Of a DNA stretch of 64,000 bases, positions 27,078-35,957 are shown piece after piece. The DNA is taken from NCBI RefSeq assembly GCF_927798215.1, contig NZ_CAKMMW010000014.1:124001-188000 (forward strand), given 5' to 3'. Made by a program: the position numbers and the translations under genes. How positions within the stretch are numbered: position 1 is the first letter of the stretch; every line of letters begins with the position of its first letter. The DNA comes from Paenibacillus_E allorhizoplanae. GTDB taxonomy: Bacteria; Bacillota; Bacilli; Paenibacillales; NBRC-103111. The notes under the pieces are model-generated. The model was given only the letters and a program-made list of their open reading frames with translations, did not search any database and had not been told where the DNA came from.

Positions 27078-27107
27078 ATTGTATCGAAGCCATGCTAAGT
27101 TTGTCAA
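27078..27107 (-). promoter_or_regulatory. Sigma-A promoter of the atp operon
   Basis: On the minus strand TTGACA (27107-27102), an 18-base spacer and TACAAT (27083-27078). It is about 45 bases upstream of the first atp gene. An AGAGCC-gcaa-GGCTCT hairpin lies just upstream at 27148-27163, between the wecB stop and this promoter. Confidence 0.75.
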
Positions 27108-27231
27108 TTGACGGAACTTCATTTGTCACATCTCACAAAACTCCTTAGAGCCTTGCGGCTCTAGGGTTTGCGCTTTTTCAAACCGAACAGTCCAACTGTA
27201 CGCTGTAGCGTTTGTCATGATTTTGTCACGG

Positions 27232-28368
27232 TTAGAAAGATTCCGGGCGTTCAGTAGTCCTACCGAAGTGATGAAGAATCGCCTGAACAATGCGTTCAGA
27301 CGCTTTTCCGTCTCCGTAAGGGTTCGCAGCTTGGCTCATTTTATTGTACTGTTCTGGATCTGTCAGTAGCGCGCGCGCACGTGTGTAGACCACTTCTTCA
27401 TCCGTTCCAACTAGCTCTAAAGTCCCTGCTTGGATGCCTTCTGGACGCTCTGTTGTATCGCGAAGGACAAGAGCTGGAACTCCGAAGGTCGGCGCCTCTT
27501 CTTGAAGGCCGCCAGAATCTGTAAGAATCATATACGTATACGGATAGAAATTATGCAGTTCGAAAACGTCAAGCGGGTCAATCAGTTTGATGCGTGGATG
27601 ATTGCCTAGAATTTCATGGGCAGGCTCGAGAACCACCGGATTCGGATGAACCGGGTAAACAATCGCAATATCGTCAAACTCATCAGCGATACGTTTCACG
27701 GCACGGAATATTTGGCGATGCGGCTCACCTTGAGCTTCCCGGCGATGAGCCGTCATCAAGATCAACTTGCGGCCTGCTGCCCATTCCAACACCGGATGAT
27801 TAAACTTCTCCTGCACCGTGTACTTAAATACATCGATGGCTGTATTTCCTGTCACATAAATCTGAGACTCTGATTTATTTTCTTTACGAAGGTTGTCCGC
27901 TGATTGCTGCGTAGGTGCAAAGTGAAGATCAGCGATAACGCCTGTTAATTGGCGGTTCATTTCCTCTGGATATGGCGACAATTTGTTCCACGTACGAAGA
28001 CCCGCTTCCACGTGTCCTACTTGAATCTGCTGCATGAAGGCTGCATAGCTGGCAAGGAACGTTGTTAGTGTGTCCCCATGCACAAGAATCAGATCGGGCT
28101 TCGCTTCTTGGAACACAGGCTCCAAGCCTTGCAGCACGCGCATCGTAATCTCATTCAGTGTTTGGCGATCCTTCATAACGTTAAGATCAAAGTTCGGTGT
28201 GATTTTGAAAATATCAAGCACTTGGTCCAACATCTGACGATGTTGTGCGGTTACGCATACCAGAGACTCAATCTGCTCAGGATGCTTCTCCAACTCGAGA
28301 ATGAGCGGAGCCATTTTGATAGCTTCAGGTCTTGTTCCGAAGATCGTAATCACTTTTAAACGTTTCAT
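27232..28368 (-). CDS. wecB: Non-hydrolysing UDP-N-acetylglucosamine 2-epimerase
   Basis: Interconverts UDP-GlcNAc and UDP-ManNAc for wall teichoic acid linkage units or other surface glycans (mnaA in B. subtilis). The product is 378 residues. Signatures are FGTRPEAIKMAPLI at the start, HVEAGLRT (about residue 117), and LTDSGGLQEEAP near the C-terminus for nucleotide binding. It lies between upp and the atp promoter; the 110-base leader carries two hairpin repeats. Confidence 0.96.
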   Translation of the reverse strand: MKRLKVITIFGTRPEAIKMAPLILELEKHPEQIESLVCVTAQHRQMLDQVLDIFKITPNFDLNVMKDRQTLNEITMRVLQGLEPVFQEAKPDLILVHGDTLTTFLASYAAFMQQIQVGHVEAGLRTWNKLSPYPEEMNRQLTGVIADLHFAPTQQSADNLRKENKSESQIYVTGNTAIDVFKYTVQEKFNHPVLEWAAGRKLILMTAHRREAQGEPHRQIFRAVKRIADEFDDIAIVYPVHPNPVVLEPAHEILGNHPRIKLIDPLDVFELHNFYPYTYMILTDSGGLQEEAPTFGVPALVLRDTTERPEGIQAGTLELVGTDEEVVYTRARALLTDPEQYNKMSQAANPYGDGKASERIVQAILHHFGRTTERPESF

Positions 28369-28387
28369 CGGTTTCTTCTCCCCTTAA

Positions 28388-28460
28388 AGCTTTCCGTAGG
28401 AAAGCTATCTTCGTAAGCATGAGCTTAGTTTTCTTACAGGAAAACTGACTTCGTAAGCTT
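28388..28460 (-). repeat. Two tandem hairpin repeats in the wecB leader
   Basis: On the minus strand, unit 1 is AAGCTTACGAAGTCAGTTTTC with a hairpin closing in AAAACT (28460-28427). Unit 2 is CATGCTTACGAAGATAGC with stem AGCTTTCC-tac-GGAAAGCT (28424-28388), ending against the wecB GGGGAGAAG ribosome site. Both share the TTACGAAG box and AG...CT stem ends with the nuoI copy. Confidence 0.7.
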
Positions 28461-28478
28461 TACTTTTGTTCAAAAAAA

Positions 28479-29108
28479 TTAGTCCGTGCCATACAAACGA
28501 TCTCCAGCATCCCCGAGACCTGGCACAATGTAGCCATGATCATTCAAATGATCATCAACCGCTGCGACGTAGATATCGACGTCTGGATGTTCTTTTTGTA
28601 CAGAAGCTACGCCCTCAGGTGCTGCAATGAGACACATTAGCTTAATACGTGAACAGCCTCTGCTTTTCAGCACGTCAATTGCTGCATTGGCAGATCCACC
28701 TGTTGCAAGCATAGGATCAATAACGAGCAAGTCCCGCTCCAATACATCGGTAGGCAGCTTCACATAGTACTCAACAGGTTGAAGCGTATCCGGATCGCGA
28801 TAGAGACCAACATGTCCTACTTTTGCAGCCGGCATCAGCTTTAACACACCGTCAACCATACCTAAACCCGCTCGCAAAATAGGGATCAGCCCTAACATTC
28901 TACCTGAGATAACTTGGCAATCTGCTGTTGTAACCGGCGTTTTCACTTGCACTTGCTGTAGTGGCAAATCTCTTGTAATTTCATACACCATTAATGTAGC
29001 AACTTCATCGACAAGCGCTCTAAAATCCTTCGTTGTCGTGTTCTCATCCCGAATATAAGTAAGCTTATGCTGGATAAGCGGATGATCGCAAATATGTACT
29101 TTACCCAT
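28479..29108 (-). CDS. upp: Uracil phosphoribosyltransferase
   Basis: Pyrimidine salvage: uracil + PRPP to UMP + PPi. The product is 209 residues, exactly the Firmicutes length. The PRPP loop DPMLATGGSANAAID and the uracil-binding tail PGLGDAGDRLYGTD are both present, as is RAGLGMVDG. In B. subtilis upp is directly downstream of glyA; here an 11 kb sugar island lies between them. Confidence 0.98.
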   Translation of the reverse strand: MGKVHICDHPLIQHKLTYIRDENTTTKDFRALVDEVATLMVYEITRDLPLQQVQVKTPVTTADCQVISGRMLGLIPILRAGLGMVDGVLKLMPAAKVGHVGLYRDPDTLQPVEYYVKLPTDVLERDLLVIDPMLATGGSANAAIDVLKSRGCSRIKLMCLIAAPEGVASVQKEHPDVDIYVAAVDDHLNDHGYIVPGLGDAGDRLYGTD

Positions 29109-29255
29109 ATGTTCCTCCTAATTAAGCTTATAGGTCAGGCAAACCTCGTCCATTATATCATATGTTATCCAACTTATCTGCTGTAGAACCGCCATTTCTC
29201 TTGATCACTTCTACAGCGAAGCAGCGTGGTTTTCCTGCGGATATAAAATCATAAC

Positions 29256-29312
29256 AAAAAACCCTCCCGAACCGCACTTTCCAATCGGAAAATGGGCTCA
29301 GACAAGGGTTTG
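29256..29312 (-). terminator. Intrinsic terminator after the GH106-like gene
   Basis: On the minus strand AAACCCTTGTCTGAGCCC pairs imperfectly with GGTTCGGGAGGGTTT, followed by TTTTGTT. It separates the sugar island from upp. Confidence 0.65.
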
Positions 29313-29322
29313 CATGTGAGGT

Positions 29323-32300
29323 TTAGCTGGCGTTAACCAGCAACAATTGAACGCCGGTCAGCCCGCAGCTGACCAAACAATAGCGATCCGTCCATATCTT
29401 GTCGGCACCTGCATCGACCCAACCGATTTTATCGGTGAAGCTGGTGGGTCCGACAAAGGTGACTTCCCCTTTTAGATGATGATGAGGTCCAAATGTATTG
29501 CGCCCGCTGGTTAGCAGCTCGATTTGGAGCTGTACCTGCTCGCCCGCTATTTCATCTGTTATGTCCAGCTGCTGGGCTCCCCATAGAATCGTATGGGTGG
29601 TGGTTCCACCATTCACTGTGATGCTCATAGCTGGACAGCGCATAGCATCCCACTGAAGGACGAGCCTACAGTTATTGTTGCGAATATGTTGCAACACTTG
29701 CTTGGGTAAGGTAATCGTTCGGTCTGCAGTCACTCGTCCCGAGTAGAACACCAATCCCTGCGTCGTGACATCTGTCAACTGGAGCTGCTTCGGCAATGTG
29801 GTCAATGTGAACGGACCTTCCGTCCACAACGCGTCGCGCTCTGCCTGCTCCCAGCCGCCAGATGGTTTCACAGCGAAGGGCCCAAGCACATAAATGCTTT
29901 CGACTTCAACATCGAATAAGAGCTTATTGCGAATCGGGGCCAAATTGGCGCCTGCCACGCCGAAGAACCGATAGACATCAACGTTACAATAAAAGGATCC
30001 CGACATGCGGATACGATTACGACCCTCCCGCACAAATTCGCCAATCCTCAGCATTGGGAAGCTGCGGTCTCCGCCAAACCAGCCGTCAGCATCCTCCGCA
30101 TGGACAGGCTGTCCATTGATCGCCAGCTCCCAATGCTCAGGACGCTCGACAGCAAGCTTCCACAGTGAACGATCCGTCTGCCGCATCAGCTCAGCATCCG
30201 TCTCGAAAGTGAACTCCAGCTCAATGTGAACGGGGTGCTGCATCGCGATGCACTGCTCTTGGATGTTCAGCACATAAGTAGGAGCTGACCACTCCCCTCC
30301 ATCCAAGCGATAGATGGCATAGTCCAGTGTCAGGACATTAGGTGCTGACAACTGGTAGTCCCACGGAGCATCGATGTTCGCTTCAACTGCTGAGAATGAC
30401 TTCTCATTCGGTGAAGGTGTTGCTCCCTGATGCGGTTGTCCGAATGGGGCTAGTCCCGTCTTCGCAGCCTCGCCATCCCAAACGACGAAGAGCTTCGAAT
30501 CGCCTGGAGCCAGCTTCACGCTCAATGACAACAAACGTGCATCAGATTCGGCCTTTTCCCCTTTTTCCAAATCCATCTCCATCCATACTCGCCGATCAGA
30601 CGCAGGAATCTCCAACTCGATCATCTCGGTATGACCCGTATGCACAGCATAAAGTAACGTCACACCTGGCAATCGCCGTTCCTGCACATAGAGCTTTCGC
30701 AATGCTTCCTGCGAGGTGCCCTCCACTGGAAGCCAATCCTGGCGCACTTGCACATGCTCTCGCACGTTCCTTAAATCCACAACGCGAACCACGTTCTCGC
30801 TCAAAAACCACGATGTCAGTTCTTCACAACGTTCACCATTCAAGTAAGCTGGTGCTTCGCCCACCAAAATGATCTTGCCCCCGGCTCCTGCGAATGATTT
30901 CAGCAAGGCTAAGCTTGAAGCCTGCAACGTCAGCACATCGCTCACGATCACCGTGTCGTATGCCTGCTCCCCAATTTGCAAAACGCTGCCCAGAACGCTG
31001 CCGTAACGCTCCATCAACGCCTCGTCCCCGTAATCGAAATCACGCTGAAGCGCTAATAGTCCATGGGCTAACTCATCCATTCGGTCCTGCATGCGCTCTA
31101 CAGCACTACTATCCTTCACGCTTTGCAGGAGCCAAGCTGATCGCATCGGATGCAGCACAAGAATCCCTGGAGCCGCCTTCCCGAGCGTCAACAAATACGT
31201 AAGCCTCGCAAAGTAATCATTAAACTGACTGTACACGTTCCACCACGGTTGCTGAATGTAAAGCGAAGGCGGATAATCCCGCTTCCGAACCCCACGAATC
31301 GAGTAGGATTGCAGATGAGGGCATAGTCGGTTCACACCTAGGACAAACTGCCACTCCGCGATGCGCTTCATCTCGCGAAAGCTCAAGTTCCAACCACAGC
31401 AACCGAAGGTTTCTGTAATCACGAACGGTTTACCCAACTGCCGCGCTACCGAGGCAGCCTGCTTAGGCAGCAACGTACTACGCGGCGTCCGCCCCAGCAT
31501 ATCAATACCCGGCATATGCATCCGTTCATACAGCGGCATCACGCCGGCCGTATACTGCATCTGGTCCATGAGAGTGTCTTCCCCCATGAAATGACCTGTC
31601 AGCTGCCAACCATGCGCATCACACCAGTCAGCTACTAATCGAACTGACGTTCGGAATCGTTCACTTACTAGATGCCAGAACTGATAGCGTGCGCGATATG
31701 CCGCATCCTTCATAGACTCATCCGCTTCTGTTAGCAGCCAACCGATCGCGTTCGCAATCGAATCCCCATAACGTACAGAGTACTCTTGTGCGAAGTCAAC
31801 AGACCACGGAACACCTGAGAACTTAAACTCATCGGTGAAAATGCCCGGCATTCCTCCTTCACCGAAACGGTCCCCCATACGCTGGAAATAAACATCGTGG
31901 CACGCCTGCAGGAAAGCCTCCATCGCATTTTCAGAAAGAATATCAATATAATAAGGATTTACGCGGCACATTACAGCCACTGCGACATCCCAGTCGTCCA
32001 GCACCACAGCCGCCTCTTGCACCCGCCATTGCTGTTCGTTCTCTCGACGAACAAGCAGGTACAGGAAGTCTGGATCCTGCCTAAGCGCTTCAACCTGTTG
32101 TCCAGCATCTACTCTTTCGACTCGGATACCCTCCAGCGACTTCTGCTGATAAGAAGCCCCCAATGCCGGCACAACACCATTCGCCGTACCACTAGGCCAA
32201 CCGTTCTCATCGTAACACCAGGCTTCGAGCCCTTGAACCTTAGCCTCGTCTGCCGATATCTCAATCGCATCTAGAAACTCCTCACCCATATAGGGAGTAA

Positions 32301-32487
32301 GAAGCCCCTGTCTCGTATGCATGAAGAAGCCGCCTAACCCGGCTCGCTTCATTTCGCCAATTTGCCTGCGAAGCTCCTCGGGTTCCAGCTTATCGTTCCA
32401 TGACCAGAATGGCGTGCTTCTATAGATAGCAGGTGGATTATGAAAAATCGATTCTTTAAATTGATCTCGAGCTCCCTTTGGTAACAA
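29323..32487 (-). CDS. Large glycoside hydrolase, GH106-like (putative alpha-L-rhamnosidase)
   Basis: About 1,054 residues, no signal peptide, so probably cytoplasmic. The N-terminal part has the pattern PFWSWNDKLEPEEL, MKRAGLGGFFMHTRQGL and WCYDENGWPSGTANG, which I associate with GH106 rhamnosidases and relatives. The C-terminal half contains beta-sandwich, galactose-binding-like stretches. The start is chosen as TTG 32487, seven bases after GAGGAGAG and 16 bases after the regulator stop; an upstream TTG at 32529 would overlap the regulator. It is the last gene of the sugar operon and probably acts on the oligosaccharide brought in by the adjacent transporter. The family call is moderate and the substrate unproven. 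Confidence 0.65.
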   Translation of the reverse strand: MLPKGARDQFKESIFHNPPAIYRSTPFWSWNDKLEPEELRRQIGEMKRAGLGGFFMHTRQGLLTPYMGEEFLDAIEISADEAKVQGLEAWCYDENGWPSGTANGVVPALGASYQQKSLEGIRVERVDAGQQVEALRQDPDFLYLLVRRENEQQWRVQEAAVVLDDWDVAVAVMCRVNPYYIDILSENAMEAFLQACHDVYFQRMGDRFGEGGMPGIFTDEFKFSGVPWSVDFAQEYSVRYGDSIANAIGWLLTEADESMKDAAYRARYQFWHLVSERFRTSVRLVADWCDAHGWQLTGHFMGEDTLMDQMQYTAGVMPLYERMHMPGIDMLGRTPRSTLLPKQAASVARQLGKPFVITETFGCCGWNLSFREMKRIAEWQFVLGVNRLCPHLQSYSIRGVRKRDYPPSLYIQQPWWNVYSQFNDYFARLTYLLTLGKAAPGILVLHPMRSAWLLQSVKDSSAVERMQDRMDELAHGLLALQRDFDYGDEALMERYGSVLGSVLQIGEQAYDTVIVSDVLTLQASSLALLKSFAGAGGKIILVGEAPAYLNGERCEELTSWFLSENVVRVVDLRNVREHVQVRQDWLPVEGTSQEALRKLYVQERRLPGVTLLYAVHTGHTEMIELEIPASDRRVWMEMDLEKGEKAESDARLLSLSVKLAPGDSKLFVVWDGEAAKTGLAPFGQPHQGATPSPNEKSFSAVEANIDAPWDYQLSAPNVLTLDYAIYRLDGGEWSAPTYVLNIQEQCIAMQHPVHIELEFTFETDAELMRQTDRSLWKLAVERPEHWELAINGQPVHAEDADGWFGGDRSFPMLRIGEFVREGRNRIRMSGSFYCNVDVYRFFGVAGANLAPIRNKLLFDVEVESIYVLGPFAVKPSGGWEQAERDALWTEGPFTLTTLPKQLQLTDVTTQGLVFYSGRVTADRTITLPKQVLQHIRNNNCRLVLQWDAMRCPAMSITVNGGTTTHTILWGAQQLDITDEIAGEQVQLQIELLTSGRNTFGPHHHLKGEVTFVGPTSFTDKIGWVDAGADKIWTDRYCLVSCGLTGVQLLLVNAS

Positions 32488-32503
32488 AGCAACTCTCTCC
32501 TCG

Positions 32504-34105
32504 TCAATCCCTCCAGCTTGCTGCGACAAACTTCTGTGGAGAGGTCCCGGTTATTTTTTTGAACAAGGTGCAAAAATACTTCTCATTATGAACGCCAACA
32601 GCCTCTGCCAGCTCTAAATTCGAATAATCACGCTTACGCAGCAGCTCGATGGCCCGCTCAATCCTGCGCTTGGAGACATAATCAGTGAAATTGATCCCTA
32701 ATTCTTTCTTGAAAAGCTCACTCACATACGTCGGATTCAAATGAATATGCTCTGCTACAACGCCTAGGGAAATCGATTCCTTCAGGTGATCCTCAACGAA
32801 ACGCATCGCCTTCACCATTTCGAGGCGCAAACCGCTCCCTTCTGCACGGGCGTGCAGCTTCTCCCACTCCATGCGCAGACGCTCCACCAGTTGATGCAGA
32901 TGCGTACAGTCCGCAAATGTAACTACATCGGCTGTAACTTCATGATCAGCTGGTAGCATTCGCTGGCGAAGGCGTGCGCACCAGCCCTCGATATAACCTA
33001 GCAACTTGCTGGGAATAATCCGGTGGTTATGCAAAATATGCAGCAAAGGCGCAAGTGCTTCGCCTCCTGACGACTTCGCACTAGAGCGCTCGAGCGCTTG
33101 CTCGAAGCGTTCTGTGAGCTCGCGCCAGTCACTTTCGCTATAGCCTAGCCTGCGATTTGGCGTAATCACCGTGCCAAAGCTGGCGTAGAAGGTGTCGTCA
33201 AGCGCACCTTTGGCTTCCTCATAGGCCGCGGAAGCGGAACCCCAACCGTTGTACATCCGGCTCACACCCATCGAAACCGAGATCCGCAAATACGTTTTGA
33301 TCGCATCACGGATACTTTCCCCAAGCTCGTAACAGTTCCGGTCGAACGACTGTTCGCTGCCTGCCCGAATCGTAGCCAGAGCAACGATGACGCCCTGCTG
33401 CAACTCACAAGCGAAGCAGCTCCCATTCTCTCGGAGCACTTCCTCGATAATATTTAACATGCCGTACTTGAGCATATTACGGTCCGCTGGTGAATACTCC
33501 GAGCAGAATACATCGTAATTATCAAAACGCACTGCAAAGCACCCATACTGCCGCGGCTCAAAGCTTGGCACTAGCTCCGCACTTCGGCGCTCCATAACAG
33601 GATCAGATACCTCTCCACGGAGCAGTTCTTCCAGCAGATGCTTGCGCAGACGATAGGAATTCTCCTTCACAGATCCGCTGAGGCTTTGTAGGCGCCGCTC
33701 CTTCTCCTCACGTGCGATCACGTTATCGCGCGCTTTGGACAAGGCCATGCGCACATCTTCTTCGCGCAGGGGCACCTTGACCAAATATTCAAACACACCC
33801 ATGGCAATCGCTTGTTTGGCATAGGCGAAATCCGAGTAGGCGCTTAGGATGATGACTTCCACGCCAGGCAACCGCTCCCGCAGCTGACGAACGAGCTCAA
33901 TCCCGTCCATGCCAGGCATCACGATATCCGTGATAATGAGATCAGGACGCAGTTCTGTAGACTTCTCCAGCGCTTCAGCGCCCGAATAAGCATGACCAAC
34001 CAGCCGAAATGGCATCCGCCGCTCCGCCCACCGCCCGAAGTATGTCTCTAGTCGCTGCACCATCGGCGGCTCATCATCCACAATGAGGCAAGTCACCTCT
34101 CTCAT
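32504..34105 (-). CDS. YesN-type response regulator with AraC DNA-binding domain
   Basis: 533 residues. The receiver domain has D10/D11, phosphoacceptor D60 (LIITDIVMPGMDG), S88 and K110, all intact. The middle region (about 130-420) is a variable linker, and the C-terminus (about 425-530) is a double helix-turn-helix AraC domain (SLGVVAEHIHLNPTYVSELFKKELG ... NLELAEAVGVHNEKYFCTLFKK). It overlaps the kinase gene by 4 bases. It probably activates the sugar operon when its kinase senses an extracellular sugar-bound signal. Confidence 0.92.
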   Translation of the reverse strand: MREVTCLIVDDEPPMVQRLETYFGRWAERRMPFRLVGHAYSGAEALEKSTELRPDLIITDIVMPGMDGIELVRQLRERLPGVEVIILSAYSDFAYAKQAIAMGVFEYLVKVPLREEDVRMALSKARDNVIAREEKERRLQSLSGSVKENSYRLRKHLLEELLRGEVSDPVMERRSAELVPSFEPRQYGCFAVRFDNYDVFCSEYSPADRNMLKYGMLNIIEEVLRENGSCFACELQQGVIVALATIRAGSEQSFDRNCYELGESIRDAIKTYLRISVSMGVSRMYNGWGSASAAYEEAKGALDDTFYASFGTVITPNRRLGYSESDWRELTERFEQALERSSAKSSGGEALAPLLHILHNHRIIPSKLLGYIEGWCARLRQRMLPADHEVTADVVTFADCTHLHQLVERLRMEWEKLHARAEGSGLRLEMVKAMRFVEDHLKESISLGVVAEHIHLNPTYVSELFKKELGINFTDYVSKRRIERAIELLRKRDYSNLELAEAVGVHNEKYFCTLFKKITGTSPQKFVAASWRD

Positions 34106-35886
34106 TGCGCCTCCCCCCTTCCGCGTTCCTCAAGCTGATCCTGTGCTGTATCATCTGGGAATGTCAGTGTTACACATGTTCCACGACCTGGTTCACTCCA
34201 TACGCTAAGCCCATAAGGCTCCCCGTAATTTAAACGTATGCGTTGATGAATGTTGTACAAGCCTATTCGTTTACGGTGATCAAAATTTCTCTCTACAGGA
34301 TCCTCAAGTAATAGCTCAGTTGTCTTATCAGGTGTCATACCAATCCCTTGATCCTCAACTTCAACAATGAGTTTGCCATCACGACGGACGGCAGATAACC
34401 GTATAGCTCCTGACTTACGTCCACCTGCATAGCCATGGAAAATACTGTTCTCCACAATCGGTTGCAACGCCATCCGTAATACAGGAAGTTCTAAAGTAAC
34501 TGGATCAATCTCCTCTATGAGCTCAAATTCACAGTCATATCGGATCTTTTGAATATACAAATAATCCTTCACATTCCGGAGTTCCTGCTCCAAGTTGACA
34601 CGGTCAGAGAACTCCGTAATGCCGTATTCTAGAATCGAAATCAGTGCTTCAATGATGTTATCTACTTCATGATAGCGCCCAAATGCGACCACATTGGAGA
34701 TTGAACCTAGCGTGTTGTATAGAAAATGCGGATTAATTTGAGACTGCAGCACTTGAATCTCTAACTCTTTCTTCTTGCGTTCGCCACGGTTCACATGCTC
34801 AATTAAGGTGCGAATCTGGCCTAGCATGTCGTCGAATGTTGCTGCCAGTTTGCCGAATTCATCACGGCGTGCGCTCGATATGCTAACGTTCAAATCTCCG
34901 TTACCGACTTGATTGATTTTACGAATCAGATAGTACACAGGCGTTCGAATCATGCGGGCTACGAAGCCAGCCGTCAACACACTAAGCAAGAAGCCCAACA
35001 GCAGCAGGCCTATGAAAAATGTCTCCATCCGCTTGAGCGAGGTTTGCAGCGTCGTTCCGTCATAGAAGGCAAAGACAATCCATTTGGTACGTGGATTAAT
35101 GCTCTTCATAATCGTCACAGCAGTCCCGTTCATATGGTCAATAAAGACATCGTCCTTGGACTCGACAAGTTCCCGACCATCTCGGTCATCAAAGTGCAAA
35201 CGATGATCGACAATACTGAACAGGCGACTGCCCGCTGGCTCCAGAATGACACGTCCCTCTTTGTCCATAATGCCTAACTGCAAATCGTTGCTACCGCCGC
35301 CAATTTTCTGCAATCGCTCCTGCATCGCGGTTAGATTCAGATCCACAGCCACGGCCATGGGTTCGCCCGCTATGGTAATCGCTTTGGTGAAAGTGACTGT
35401 CCAACCGGAGAAGAAATTCTGATACGGCTGGCTAACCGTCACGGCCCCGTAGGCGTTACTGTAGGCCATTTTATATAGCGGATCCCGATCATCTCTAGGG
35501 TCGTTAATGACCTTGGTTACAGGATTTCCGCCCAGTATGGACAAATCCTTGCGAATCACGTACACGTCCGTCAGCATGACCGAGTTCTCCCGATAGGCAT
35601 TCTCCAGGGCAGCTTGCGCAGCCGTCAGATCATTACGCCACGAAGCCGCTGAAGTGGAGAGTTGGCCGATCGTATTTTGCACAAGAAGAAAGTATAGATC
35701 GATATATTCCTCTTCCTTATGCAGCAACTGTGTCGCTTGGTTGAGCTGACTCGAAGTAATTTCGTTCTTAATGTAACGGTAGGATAAACCGCTTAGAATA
35801 GCCTCCGAGCTGAGCACGAAGACGAAACAGACCAAAAACAGTCGGAATGATATGTTATGAAACCATTTCTTGATCCAATCTCGCAT
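34102..35886 (-). CDS. YesM-type sensor histidine kinase
   Basis: 594 residues. A membrane helix near residues 13-32 and another near 289-312 bracket an extracellular dCACHE-like sensor domain. A HAMP region (310-365) and the His_kinase domain follow, with H387 in QSQINPHFLYNTL. The ATPase N box NSIFHGYAGG and the G box VEDQGIGM are intact. Paired with the overlapping response regulator, it should detect a sugar or binding protein outside the cell. The 71-base gap to the binding-protein gene upstream has no strong terminator. Confidence 0.92.
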   Translation of the reverse strand: MRDWIKKWFHNISFRLFLVCFVFVLSSEAILSGLSYRYIKNEITSSQLNQATQLLHKEEEYIDLYFLLVQNTIGQLSTSAASWRNDLTAAQAALENAYRENSVMLTDVYVIRKDLSILGGNPVTKVINDPRDDRDPLYKMAYSNAYGAVTVSQPYQNFFSGWTVTFTKAITIAGEPMAVAVDLNLTAMQERLQKIGGGSNDLQLGIMDKEGRVILEPAGSRLFSIVDHRLHFDDRDGRELVESKDDVFIDHMNGTAVTIMKSINPRTKWIVFAFYDGTTLQTSLKRMETFFIGLLLLGFLLSVLTAGFVARMIRTPVYYLIRKINQVGNGDLNVSISSARRDEFGKLAATFDDMLGQIRTLIEHVNRGERKKKELEIQVLQSQINPHFLYNTLGSISNVVAFGRYHEVDNIIEALISILEYGITEFSDRVNLEQELRNVKDYLYIQKIRYDCEFELIEEIDPVTLELPVLRMALQPIVENSIFHGYAGGRKSGAIRLSAVRRDGKLIVEVEDQGIGMTPDKTTELLLEDPVERNFDHRKRIGLYNIHQRIRLNYGEPYGLSVWSEPGRGTCVTLTFPDDTAQDQLEERGRGEAQ

Positions 35887-35957
35887 GTGCGCACCCCTCG
35901 TAGCTAGCTATACAAATGTGGAAAAAGAGGAGGCGTCTCCCCTTTTCCCTACCCTAT

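Noticed and set aside
27148..27163. AGAGCC-gcaa-GGCTCT hairpin as the wecB terminator
   Set aside because: No T tract follows it on the minus strand; it may still be a weak terminator or part of the atp upstream region.
28388..28460. Tandem repeats before wecB as a CRISPR array
   Set aside because: Only two imperfect units, each an internal hairpin with no spacers and no cas genes.
30342..30872. + strand ORF of 176 codons opposite the GH106-like gene
   Set aside because: Antisense shadow with Ser/Pro/Arg-rich random composition; the minus frame is coherent and conserved-looking.
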